Shown: positions 8,561 to 15,955 of the stretch, one piece after another
Position numbering within the stretch: the first letter of the stretch is position 1
Layout: each line of letters starts with the position of its first letter
From: SFDP01 sp051653625
GTDB lineage: Bacteria; Bacillota; Clostridia; Lachnospirales; Lachnospiraceae
Assembly (NCBI GenBank): GCA_051653625.1
Contig: JBOFWM010000060.1
Coordinates: 1-44,934 of the forward strand
Reading direction: 5' to 3'
Length of the DNA stretch: 44,934 nt
Translations under genes and position numbers: made by a program
The notes under the pieces: model-generated
The model's database searches: none
What the model was told of the DNA's origin: nothing
The model's input: the letters and a program-made list of their open reading frames with translations, nothing else

Positions 8561-8593
8561 AAAAAAGTGCCATCAATTTGAGGCACTTTTTTT
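8561..8593. terminator. bidirectional intrinsic terminator
   Basis: AAAAAAGTGCC (8561-8571) pairs with GGCACTTTTTTT (from 8582) around a 10-nt loop, giving U-runs in both directions. It serves both the c-di-GMP gene and the convergent DUF3048 gene. Confidence 0.9.
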
Positions 8594-8597
8594 GTTC

Positions 8598-9713
8598 TTA
8601 TTTATATGTAAATGTATCACCATCTTGAACAATACAAATCATAGTTTTTCCAGTGTTTAATTCTACTTCATTTCCTTTATCATCGTAATATTTGGTGGCA
8701 CCATAATCCGAAGATTTTTCCCAAGTGACACGAATTGCTCTACCATTTGTGAATAACCAGCCATCTCTTGTGTCATCAATGCATTGGAAGGCAAGATATC
8801 CTTTGGCATCACGAACTTCATGATAGGTGAATTGGATAATCACATTTGAAAACGATAATTGTGTATTAGTTGCAGCATCCATATGAGCACCATTTGATGT
8901 ACCTTGAAAACGATAATATAATTTATCGTCTTCATTGTATTCAAACCAAGTTTTTGTCGCAGGATAAGCAGCAGCTAAATCAATTTTTGAAGCAGAAACG
9001 GAACTTGTATATTGTTCTAATGTATTCGGTGTTGATGCATCTGCAAAATTAAAATGATTAGAAGTTGAAGAAGTATCTCTAGTAGTTAATGAATAATTTA
9101 AGCGTGATGCTTCTTTTAATATATCTTTACCATCAAAATAAAGATTATGTGGTGCAGAACGATCTGTTGTACGGTAAAATACACTAGAAGGTGCAGTAAG
9201 TGCGTTAATACTATTTGTATCTTTGCGTGAGATTACTTCATCGATATAAAAAGGACCACCAGCATGTACATAGATTGCATCCCATTCAAATGCCCAATAA
9301 ACAAAATAGTCGCGTGCACTTCTAAGATTTCCGATTCGTTCTAAATCTGACCAATCTCCAAATACAGCCATTAATCTTGAAATTTCTCCCTCGACTAAAC
9401 ATTCATATAAAACATCAGCCTTAGAAATGTTGTAGTGTGGTATTGCAGATTTCTCATTTGGAATCATTACTGCAAGAGGGCGAAGGTTAGCAACTTCTTC
9501 ACTTACCCATTCATTAGTTAATGGGCTACGAACCATTCCTTCCTCCAGTGGTAAATCCGTGGATGAATCTTCTTTGCTTTCGGACTCTTGTGTTTGGGTA
9601 CTTTGCGTACTATTTTCTGGAAGCTGTGTCAGTTCGTCTGTTTTTTTATTGCAACCAACAAAAAAAATAAAACTACAAAGCAATATGGCAGAAATCAAAT
9701 TATATTTTTTCAT
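8598..9713 (-). CDS. DUF3048 domain lipoprotein (YerB-like)
   Basis: A predicted exported lipoprotein of 371 residues. A lysine start and hydrophobic stretch lead to lipobox FVGC with Cys21. A Ser/Thr/Glu/Gln-rich linker (about 25-55) follows. The DUF3048 domain begins near RSPLTNEWV...RPLAVMIPNE and includes the conserved segments YECLVEGEISRLMAVF and RIGNLRSARDYF; the C-terminal subdomain contains GRAIRVTWEK. The family (B. subtilis YerB) is extracytoplasmic and of unknown function. The chosen ATG 9713 follows AAAGGATG; longer in-frame versions would put the lipoprotein signal internally. Confidence 0.85.
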   Translation of the reverse strand: MKKYNLISAILLCSFIFFVGCNKKTDELTQLPENSTQSTQTQESESKEDSSTDLPLEEGMVRSPLTNEWVSEEVANLRPLAVMIPNEKSAIPHYNISKADVLYECLVEGEISRLMAVFGDWSDLERIGNLRSARDYFVYWAFEWDAIYVHAGGPFYIDEVISRKDTNSINALTAPSSVFYRTTDRSAPHNLYFDGKDILKEASRLNYSLTTRDTSSTSNHFNFADASTPNTLEQYTSSVSASKIDLAAAYPATKTWFEYNEDDKLYYRFQGTSNGAHMDAATNTQLSFSNVIIQFTYHEVRDAKGYLAFQCIDDTRDGWLFTNGRAIRVTWEKSSDYGATKYYDDKGNEVELNTGKTMICIVQDGDTFTYK

Positions 9714-9747
9714 ATTAAACATCCTTTCTATGGAAATCTTAATGGGG

Positions 9748-9756
9748 ATTATAGCA
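9748..9756 (-). promoter_or_regulatory. extended -10 promoter of the DUF3048 gene
   Basis: The minus strand reads TGCTATAAT, an extended -10 element, about 35 bases before the start codon. No convincing -35 box is present, as is common with extended -10 promoters. Confidence 0.55.
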
Positions 9757-9870
9757 TAGAATAGAAAAAATATATAGATAAATCTTGAATAAAATAATAA
9801 AAAATGATAGAAAATCATGAAATATAATGATAAGATAATAGAAGAAATTAATAATAGAATAGAGGTATTT

Positions 9871-10725
9871 ATGAAAAAGAGAATCATAATAACAGGATTT
9901 AAGGGACAATTAGGAATTGCATTAAATCAAGTATACAAAAACTATGATAAAGAAATTGAGATAATTAATACAGATGTGGAAGAACTAGATATTACAGATG
10001 AAGCAAAAGTGGTTGCTTTTGTGAAAGAAATGAAACCTTTTGCAATTATAAATTGTGCAGCGTATACAGCAGTAGATGCTTGTGAAGTAAATCAAGAAAT
10101 CGCATATAAAATAAATGCGATTGGACCAAAAAATCTGAGTATTGCGGCAAATGAAGTAGGAGCAAAATTAGTACATGTTTCTACAGACTATGTATTCGAT
10201 GGAACAAAAGATGGTGCATATATAGAAAGTGATCCTACCAATCCACAAAGTATTTACGGCCATACAAAAGAAGCAGGTGAAAAATTTGTAATGGAAAACT
10301 GCAAAGAATATTTTATTGTACGTACTGCTTGGTTATATGGAGAAGGCAAAAACTTTGTAAAAACAATGTTAAGAATTGCAGAAAATAATAAAAAGGTAAG
10401 AGTAGTAAAAGACCAAATTGGAACACCTACAAGTGCAATGGAACTTGCAAGAGCGATAGTAAGCTTGCTTTCGACAACACATTATGGAATCTATCATGGA
10501 ACATGTGAAGGTCAATGTAGCTGGGCTGATTTTGCAAAAAAAATATTTGAATTAGCAAAATTAGAAATAGAAGTAGAACCAATTACAACAAAAGAATATA
10601 TCATGGATTATCCGAATCAAGCAAAGAGACCGACAAATTCAGTACTAGAAAATAAAAAATTAAAAGAAATTAATGGGTATGAATTTGCAACTTGGGAAGT
10701 GGCAATAAAAGAATATATGCAATAA
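9871..10725 (+). CDS. rfbD: dTDP-4-dehydrorhamnose reductase-like SDR (RmlD)
   Basis: An NAD(P)-dependent reductase of the extended SDR family, 284 residues. The nucleotide-binding motif TGFKGQLG is at 8-15. Asn-Cys-Ala-Ala-Tyr-Thr-Ala-Val-Asp and STDYVFDG follow, and the catalytic Y129-x-x-x-K133 is in SIYGHTK. It is expected to reduce dTDP-4-keto-L-rhamnose to dTDP-L-rhamnose. ATG 9871 follows AGAGG; an earlier in-frame ATG at 9817 has no ribosome binding site. It is monocistronic here: rmlA, rmlB and rmlC are not in the window, so its partner genes must be elsewhere or its substrate may differ. Confidence 0.85.
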   Translation: MKKRIIITGFKGQLGIALNQVYKNYDKEIEIINTDVEELDITDEAKVVAFVKEMKPFAIINCAAYTAVDACEVNQEIAYKINAIGPKNLSIAANEVGAKLVHVSTDYVFDGTKDGAYIESDPTNPQSIYGHTKEAGEKFVMENCKEYFIVRTAWLYGEGKNFVKTMLRIAENNKKVRVVKDQIGTPTSAMELARAIVSLLSTTHYGIYHGTCEGQCSWADFAKKIFELAKLEIEVEPITTKEYIMDYPNQAKRPTNSVLENKKLKEINGYEFATWEVAIKEYMQ

Positions 10726-10726
10726 A

Positions 10727-10775
10727 AAAAACGTTAGTACTTATGAGTGAATATCTCATAAGTACTAACGTTTTT
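10727..10775. terminator. bidirectional intrinsic terminator, 21-bp perfect stem
   Basis: Bases 10727-10747 and 10755-10775 are exact inverted complements (21 bp) around the loop TGAATAT, with A-run and T-run ends. It terminates the RmlD gene and the convergent DUF212 gene, whose stop codon lies at its edge. Confidence 0.92.
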
Positions 10776-11226
10776 ACATCATATAAAGAATACCAACGAC
10801 AAATCCTAAGATTGCGCCTGCAAATACTTGAAGTGGAGTGTGGCCGATAAATTCTTTTAAACTTTCGCCAACAAAATCCCAGTTATCAAAATGAGCAAAA
10901 CGCTCCATCATTTCATTAAGTAATCTCGCTTGTTTTCCTGTTTCTTGGCGTACGCCAATTGCATCATGCATTACAATGATTGCAAAAATTGCAGAAATAG
11001 CAAATTCGAAGCTAGCAGTACCATACGTAATTGCTGTTGTCGTAAGAAGTGCACAAACGGTTGAGGAGTGAGAGCTAGGCATTCCGCCACTTCCTATTAA
11101 TCTCTCTGGAGTTAATTCTTTTGTAAGTGCAAGATGAATCAATGTTTTTAAAACTTGCGCAGTAAACCATGCAATTGCAGATGCCATAAAAATTTTATTA
11201 GTTAATAGATTAGTCCAAAATATCAT
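10774..11226 (-). CDS. divergent PAP2 family protein (DUF212/YuiD)
   Basis: A small membrane protein of 150 residues with about four membrane segments. GSGGMPSSHSSTV (around 45-57) and HDAIGVRQETGKQA (around 87-100) are the hallmarks of the DUF212/YuiD family, distantly related to PAP2 phosphatases. It retains the SGH-like MPSSHS element. The natural substrate is unknown; lipid phosphate or polyprenyl phosphate is often proposed. AAAGGA lies upstream of the ATG. It is probably transcribed alone. Confidence 0.82.
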   Translation of the reverse strand: MIFWTNLLTNKIFMASAIAWFTAQVLKTLIHLALTKELTPERLIGSGGMPSSHSSTVCALLTTTAITYGTASFEFAISAIFAIIVMHDAIGVRQETGKQARLLNEMMERFAHFDNWDFVGESLKEFIGHTPLQVFAGAILGFVVGILYMM

Positions 11227-11301
11227 AATAGTAGCCGTCCTTTTATAATTTAAATTCCAAAATTGATTATAATATATTTAGAAAGAAAAAGATATTATTT
11301 T

Positions 11302-12147
11302 TTAAAAAGAATTCCATTTTCTGCGATAATCAAGAGGAGTAACTCCTTCAATTTTTTTGAAAACTTTAATAAAATATCCACAATCTGAAAATCCAGAAGA
11401 GAATGCAATTGTTTCGATGGTATCGTCTGTAAAACGAAGTAATTGTTTAGTTTTAGAGATTCTTTCCATAATAATATGGGAACCTATAGTTGCTCCAAAT
11501 AATTTTTTGTATTCGCGTGAAAGATGAAATTTACTGATAAAAAATAAGGAAGAAAGTTCATCAAGACTTAAATCTGCATCTAAGTTATTAGAAATATAAG
11601 AACGAATTGCATATAATTTTTCAGTAATAGTGTAAATTCGCTTATTTTCATTTCCTTGTTCTGTGAAACAAAGTGTCACTAATTGTGTTAAAAATTGATT
11701 GGATAAAAGTTCCGTATGAATGGTTTGGCTTGTATAAGCATTGTATAAATTACTTAATAAATCTAAAAAAATATTTACAGATGCAGGTCGAAAAAGAAAA
11801 GAATATCCTTGTTCTAAATATTGGTGATAAAAATATGGCATGGATTCACCATAAAAATGAACCCATGTCAAAGTCCAGGGATTATCATCGCTACTTTCAT
11901 GTGCATATAATTCGTGGCAATTGATTAAAATACAATCACCAGCAGAAAGTGTATGCTTTTTTCCTTTATAAGATACTGTTCCACTTCCGTTTGTGACAAC
12001 AAAAAATAAAAAGGAATGAATATTCTTTCTTGTACTTACATGCGCATTTAAACTAGTCAATGTTCCGATTTCTTGAACAAATAAATAATGTTTTTTTGCA
12101 AATGTAGTAGGTGTAGTTAAAATTCGATTTGAGTTTGTTTTTTTCAT
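11302..12147 (-). CDS. AraC-family transcriptional regulator with cupin sensor domain
   Basis: 281 residues. The N-terminal half is an AraC-binding/cupin-like fold: NGSGTVSYKGKKHTLSAGDCILI and the following LTWVHFYG. The last ~100 residues hold two helix-turn-helix motifs: LSLDELSSLFFISKFHLSREYKKLFG, then DTIETIAFSSGFSDCGYFIKVFKKIEGVTPLDYR, the AraC signature. It faces the gmd-fcl-manC genes and is a candidate regulator of them, sensing a sugar or similar ligand. The ATG follows its own -10 box by only six bases, with no ribosome binding site, suggesting a leaderless mRNA. No alternative downstream Met fits the fold. Confidence 0.85.
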   Translation of the reverse strand: MKKTNSNRILTTPTTFAKKHYLFVQEIGTLTSLNAHVSTRKNIHSFLFFVVTNGSGTVSYKGKKHTLSAGDCILINCHELYAHESSDDNPWTLTWVHFYGESMPYFYHQYLEQGYSFLFRPASVNIFLDLLSNLYNAYTSQTIHTELLSNQFLTQLVTLCFTEQGNENKRIYTITEKLYAIRSYISNNLDADLSLDELSSLFFISKFHLSREYKKLFGATIGSHIIMERISKTKQLLRFTDDTIETIAFSSGFSDCGYFIKVFKKIEGVTPLDYRRKWNSF

Positions 12148-12153
12148 AAAGTG

Positions 12154-12182
12154 AGTATACTATGGAAAAAATAAAAAAGCAA
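12154..12182 (-). promoter_or_regulatory. promoter of the AraC gene (leaderless)
   Basis: On the minus strand, TTGCTT (12182-12177), 17 bases, then TATACT (12159-12154). The expected start site coincides with the ATG at 12147. Confidence 0.6.
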
Positions 12183-12207
12183 TATATTACTATTTTTTGG
12201 CAATATA
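12179..12207 (+). repeat. direct repeat GCAATATA x2, candidate AraC operator
   Basis: GCAATATA occurs at 12179-12186 and again at 12200-12207, exactly 21 bp apart, which is two helical turns. AraC-family proteins bind direct repeats at such spacing. The first copy overlaps the -35 of the regulator gene. The second lies just upstream of the gmd promoter. The functional reading is inference. Confidence 0.4.
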
Positions 12208-12212
12208 AGGAG

Positions 12213-12241
12213 TTGATATGTGAGAAAAAAAGAGATATACT
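12213..12241 (+). promoter_or_regulatory. sigma-A promoter of gmd-fcl-manC
   Basis: TTGATA (12213-12218), 17-base spacer, TATACT (12236-12241). The start site would be near 12248, giving a leader of about 50 bases. Confidence 0.7.
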
Positions 12242-12300
12242 GAGCATTACATGTAGCAATAAAAATCAATACATTTAAAAGTAAGAAAAGAGGAAATAAT

Positions 12301-13377
12301 ATGTCAATGAAAGATATAGCATTAATAACAGGAGTAACAGGACAAGATGGATCTTATTTAGCAGAATTTTTATTAGAAAAAGGATATGAAGTACATGGGT
12401 TGATGCGTAGACATAGCACGCCAGGAACGTTTCATATTGATCATATAATAGCATCTCCATATTATGGAACAAAGTTCTTTTTACACTTTGCAGATACAAC
12501 AGACTCAAGCAATCTTATGAGAATTGTAGCAGAAGTAAAACCAACAGAAGTATATAATTTAGCAGCACAATCTCATGTAGGGATTTCATTTGAGGTGCCA
12601 GAATATACAGCAGACGCAACAGGTACAAGCACCATTAAATTATTAGAAGCAATTCGATTAATGGGTGGACCTTGTAGATTTTATCAAGCATCAACATCGG
12701 AATTATTTGGTGGATTAGAAGAAACAGCACCACAAAGTGAAAAAACACCATTTTATCCAAAAAGTCCATATGGAGTTGCAAAGTTATATTCATATTGGAT
12801 CACTGTAAATTATAGAGAATCTTATAATATGTTTGCATGTAATGGTATTTTATTTAATCATGAATCACCACGTCGTGGAGATAATTTTGTTACAAGAAAA
12901 ATCACGATGGCAGTAGCGAACATTATTGCTGGAAAACAAGAAAAATTATCCCTTGGAAATATGAATGCAAAACGTGACTGGGGATTTGCAGGAGATTATG
13001 TAGAAGGTATGTGGTTGATGCTTCAACAAGAGAAACCAAGCGATTATGTGCTTGCAACAAATGAGACACATACTGTTCGTGAATTTGTTGAAGCAGCATT
13101 TGGTGAATTAGGAATTGTGATTCGTTGGGAAGGTACTGGAATCAATGAAAAAGGATACGATAGTGAAACAGGAAAATTATTAGTAGATGTAAATCCTAGA
13201 TTCTATAGACCAGCTGAAGTAGAGTTTTTATGGGGAGATTGTACAAAGGCAGAAACAGAATTAAAATGGAAAAGAAAAGTAGACTTTAATGGTCTTGTTT
13301 CTATGATGATGAATGCTGATTTAGAGACAATTTGTGGATTTGATGCAATGGAATACAAAGCTTCGAAAAAAGGATGA
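12301..13377 (+). CDS. gmd: GDP-mannose 4,6-dehydratase
   Basis: Converts GDP-D-mannose to GDP-4-keto-6-deoxy-D-mannose, the first committed step to GDP-L-fucose and related 6-deoxy sugars. 358 residues, full length. The NADP-binding motif is ITGVTGQDGSYLAE near the N-terminus. RRHST and the substrate-pocket NLAAQSHVGISFE follow, with the catalytic pair in STSELFGG and YPKSPYGVAKLY (YxxxK). NHESPRRGDNFVTRKI is the family signature. AGAGG lies eight bases before the ATG. Its stop overlaps an in-frame ATG of fcl, so the two are translationally linked. Confidence 0.95.
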   Translation: MSMKDIALITGVTGQDGSYLAEFLLEKGYEVHGLMRRHSTPGTFHIDHIIASPYYGTKFFLHFADTTDSSNLMRIVAEVKPTEVYNLAAQSHVGISFEVPEYTADATGTSTIKLLEAIRLMGGPCRFYQASTSELFGGLEETAPQSEKTPFYPKSPYGVAKLYSYWITVNYRESYNMFACNGILFNHESPRRGDNFVTRKITMAVANIIAGKQEKLSLGNMNAKRDWGFAGDYVEGMWLMLQQEKPSDYVLATNETHTVREFVEAAFGELGIVIRWEGTGINEKGYDSETGKLLVDVNPRFYRPAEVEFLWGDCTKAETELKWKRKVDFNGLVSMMMNADLETICGFDAMEYKASKKG

Positions 13378-13385
13378 TTATAAAG

Positions 13386-14336
13386 ATGAATAAAATAATA
13401 AAGTCGGACAAAATTTATGTGGCAGGTCATAGAGGACTTGTTGGGAGTGCAATTGTTGATAATTTAAAAGAAAAAGGATACAACAATATTGTAGTCCGTA
13501 CGCATAAAGAATTAGATCTAAAAGAACAAAGTCAAGTGCGTGCTTTTTTTGAAGAAGAAAAACCAGATGTAGTTATTCTTGCGGCTGCAAAAGTAGGTGG
13601 AATTTATGCAAATAGTACGTATCCAGCAGAATTTGCATATGATAACCTTGCAATGCAAAACAATGTAATTGAATGTGCGCATAAACATCAAGTAAAAAAA
13701 TTATTATTTCTTGGAAGTACTTGTATTTATCCGAAATTGGCACCACAACCAATTCAAGAATCTTCATTATTAACGGGACCATTAGAAGAAACAAACGAAG
13801 CATATGCGATTGCAAAAATTGCAGGTCTTAAAATGTGTCAATTTTACAAACAACAATATAATGATGATTTTATAAGTTGTATGCCAACAAATCTTTATGG
13901 ACCAAGAGACAATTATGACTTGAATGGAAGTCATGTATTGCCAGCAATGATTCGTAAATTTCATGAAGCAAAAGAACAAAAGAAACCATTTGTAGAATTG
14001 TGGGGAAGTGGAACACCACTTCGAGAATTCTTATATGTAGAAGATATGGCGGATGCTTGTGTATTTTTATTGGAAAATTACGAAGGACTAGAACATGTTA
14101 ATATTGGTACAGGACAAGAAATCAGCATTAAAGAATTAGCAAATACCATTAAAAAATGTGTGGGATATACTGGTGATATTCAATGGGATAGTACAAAACC
14201 AGACGGAACGCCGCGTAAATTAACAGATGTTTCAAAACTTCACAACCTTGGATGGAAACATAAAGTGGATTTAGAAGAAGGAGTAAAGTTAGCGTATGAA
14301 TGGTTTAAAGAAAACGTTGACATTGCTAGAATGTAA
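13386..14336 (+). CDS. fcl: GDP-L-fucose synthase
   Basis: Epimerase/reductase that turns GDP-4-keto-6-deoxymannose into GDP-L-fucose. The cofactor motif VAGHRGLVGSAI, AAAKVGGI, LGSTCIYPKLAPQPI and the YAIAKIAGLKM segment carrying Y-x-x-x-K are all present; PTNLYGPRDNYD completes the family pattern. The start is ambiguous: ATG 13374 overlaps the gmd stop (ATGA) but has no spaced ribosome binding site. ATG 13386 has AAAGGA 11 bases upstream and matches family N-termini better. About 316 residues, usual length. It is the second gene of gmd-fcl-manC. Confidence 0.94.
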   Translation: MNKIIKSDKIYVAGHRGLVGSAIVDNLKEKGYNNIVVRTHKELDLKEQSQVRAFFEEEKPDVVILAAAKVGGIYANSTYPAEFAYDNLAMQNNVIECAHKHQVKKLLFLGSTCIYPKLAPQPIQESSLLTGPLEETNEAYAIAKIAGLKMCQFYKQQYNDDFISCMPTNLYGPRDNYDLNGSHVLPAMIRKFHEAKEQKKPFVELWGSGTPLREFLYVEDMADACVFLLENYEGLEHVNIGTGQEISIKELANTIKKCVGYTGDIQWDSTKPDGTPRKLTDVSKLHNLGWKHKVDLEEGVKLAYEWFKENVDIARM

Positions 14337-14347
14337 GGGGGATTAAG

Positions 14348-15406
14348 TTGAAAACATTTGGAATCATTATGGCAGGTGGAGGCGGCACAAGATTTTGGCC
14401 AGCTAGTAGAGACAGTGTACCAAAGCAATTTCTTAACTTGACAGGAAAAGACTTAATGATCAATGAAACCATTGATCGATTCAATGGAATTGTTGCAAAA
14501 GAACATATCTATGTAGTTACCAATAGGAAACACAAAGAGTATACAAAAGAAGTGACAAAAGGACGCTTAGAAGATTCTCAAATCCTTGGAGAGCCAGCTG
14601 CAAGAAATACAGCAGCTTGTATTGGATATGCTGCTATGAAGATTGTAAAAGAGTATGGGGATGGAATAATGTGTATAGTTCCATCAGATCATAACATAGC
14701 AAATGTAGAAGCATATAAAGAAGTAATACAAGATGGAATTTTTCTTGTCAAAGAAAAAGAATGCCTTGTGACAATTGGAATTACGCCAACATATCCTGCA
14801 ACTGGATACGGCTACATTAAATCAAAAAATGATACTCCAAGAGAAGTCGTAGAATTTGTAGAAAAACCAGATTTAGAGACGGCAAAGGAATATATAAAAA
14901 CAGGAAATTATGCATGGAATAGTGGAATGTTTATTTGGAAAGCAAGCACCATTCTTGAGTATTTCAAAACCTTACTTCCAGATATTTATGTATGTTTAGA
15001 AACAATTGGAAATGCAATGAATACAGAAGCAGAAGATGAAGTGTTGCAAGAAGTGTATCCTACCATTCCTAAAATTTCTATTGATTATGGAATTATGGAA
15101 CGTGCAAAAGGAATCTACATGCTTGAAGGAAACTTTGGATGGAGTGACGTTGGAAGCTGGGATGCATTAGAATCTTTATATGAAAAAGATGAATTTGGAA
15201 ATATTATTACAAAAAAAGGTCTTGCAATTCATACAAAAAATTCCATTTTATATGGAGAAAGTAAATTAATTGCGACGATTGGATTAGAGGATATGATTGT
15301 AGTAGAATCAGGAAATGCCATATTAGTATGTAGAAAAGAAGATGCACAAAATGTAAAAGACATTGTAGAATTGTTAAAAGCACAAGAAGAAAGTGAATAT
15401 CTTTAA
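14348..15406 (+). CDS. manC: mannose-1-phosphate guanylyltransferase
   Basis: Makes GDP-mannose from mannose-1-phosphate and GTP, supplying gmd. 352 residues: only the nucleotidyltransferase domain, without the phosphomannose isomerase domain of the long ManC form. The signature MAGGGGTRFWPASRDSVPKQ (residues 8-27) is intact, as are VPSDHNI and the sugar-binding FVEKPDLETA. The start codon is TTG at 14348, supported by AAGGGGGA at optimal distance. Phosphomannomutase and isomerase are not in the window. Confidence 0.93.
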   Translation: MKTFGIIMAGGGGTRFWPASRDSVPKQFLNLTGKDLMINETIDRFNGIVAKEHIYVVTNRKHKEYTKEVTKGRLEDSQILGEPAARNTAACIGYAAMKIVKEYGDGIMCIVPSDHNIANVEAYKEVIQDGIFLVKEKECLVTIGITPTYPATGYGYIKSKNDTPREVVEFVEKPDLETAKEYIKTGNYAWNSGMFIWKASTILEYFKTLLPDIYVCLETIGNAMNTEAEDEVLQEVYPTIPKISIDYGIMERAKGIYMLEGNFGWSDVGSWDALESLYEKDEFGNIITKKGLAIHTKNSILYGESKLIATIGLEDMIVVESGNAILVCRKEDAQNVKDIVELLKAQEESEYL

Positions 15407-15451
15407 TAAACGCTTTAGCGAAAAAGTGCGAAAAAAGACGATGAGTTCTTT

Positions 15452-15480
15452 TTTACTAATACAAACTCTTTTGCTATTAT
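15452..15480 (+). promoter_or_regulatory. promoter of the Spo0A-like gene and downstream polysaccharide operon
   Basis: TTTACT (15452-15457), 17 bases, then TATTAT (15475-15480) preceded by TGC, an extended -10. The leader is about 40 bases. Confidence 0.55.
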
Positions 15481-15528
15481 GTTACTAATCGCAAAAAAAG
15501 TAAATAATATCAAGGGAGAAGAAAGAAT

Positions 15529-15903
15529 ATGGATATTCAAGATATACCACGACTCCAGTTAGAGCGTTATATTACAAAATTAATGTTAGAACTTGGGGTA
15601 CCCGCACATTTAAGAGGTTATCATTATCTTAGAGAAGCGATATATTTGACAGAACAAAATATGGAGTTGGTGGGAAGTGTAACAAAATTACTATATCCAG
15701 AAATTTCAAAAAAATTTAAAACAACAGATCAAAAGGTAGAACGTGCGATTAGAAACGCAATTGAGGTATCTTGGGTAAGAGGCAATGTTGAAGCATTTGA
15801 TGAGATTTTTGGATATTCTGTAGCAGAAGGAAAAGTACGCCCCACAAATAGCGAATACATAGCAAGAGTGGCAGATAAAGTTCGTTTGGACTTTAGTGAA
15901 TAA
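15529..15903 (+). CDS. stand-alone Spo0A C-terminal DNA-binding domain protein
   Basis: 124 residues matching only the effector domain of Spo0A (Spo0A_C), with no phosphoacceptor receiver domain. Family features: ITKLMLELGVPAHLRGYHYL (15-34), VTKLLYPEISKKFKTTDQKV (51-70), the recognition helix VERAIRNAIEVSWVRG (70-85), IFGY, and RPTNSEYIARVADKVRL at the end. GGGAGAAG precedes the ATG. In Spo0A this domain binds the 0A box and contacts sigma A. A receiver-less version would not need phosphorylation and may act as a constitutive or level-controlled regulator. It is placed immediately before the polysaccharide genes, so local control is plausible but unproven. Confidence 0.88.
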   Translation: MDIQDIPRLQLERYITKLMLELGVPAHLRGYHYLREAIYLTEQNMELVGSVTKLLYPEISKKFKTTDQKVERAIRNAIEVSWVRGNVEAFDEIFGYSVAEGKVRPTNSEYIARVADKVRLDFSE

Positions 15904-15955
15904 TTATGATAAAATATCCCTAATATATTGAAGGAAGAAATAATTAGGTGATAAA

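Noticed and set aside
9817..9870. 18-codon N-terminal extension of the RmlD protein
   Set aside because: ATG 9817 has no ribosome binding site, and the family N-terminus begins right at the cofactor motif after ATG 9871, which has AGAGG upstream.
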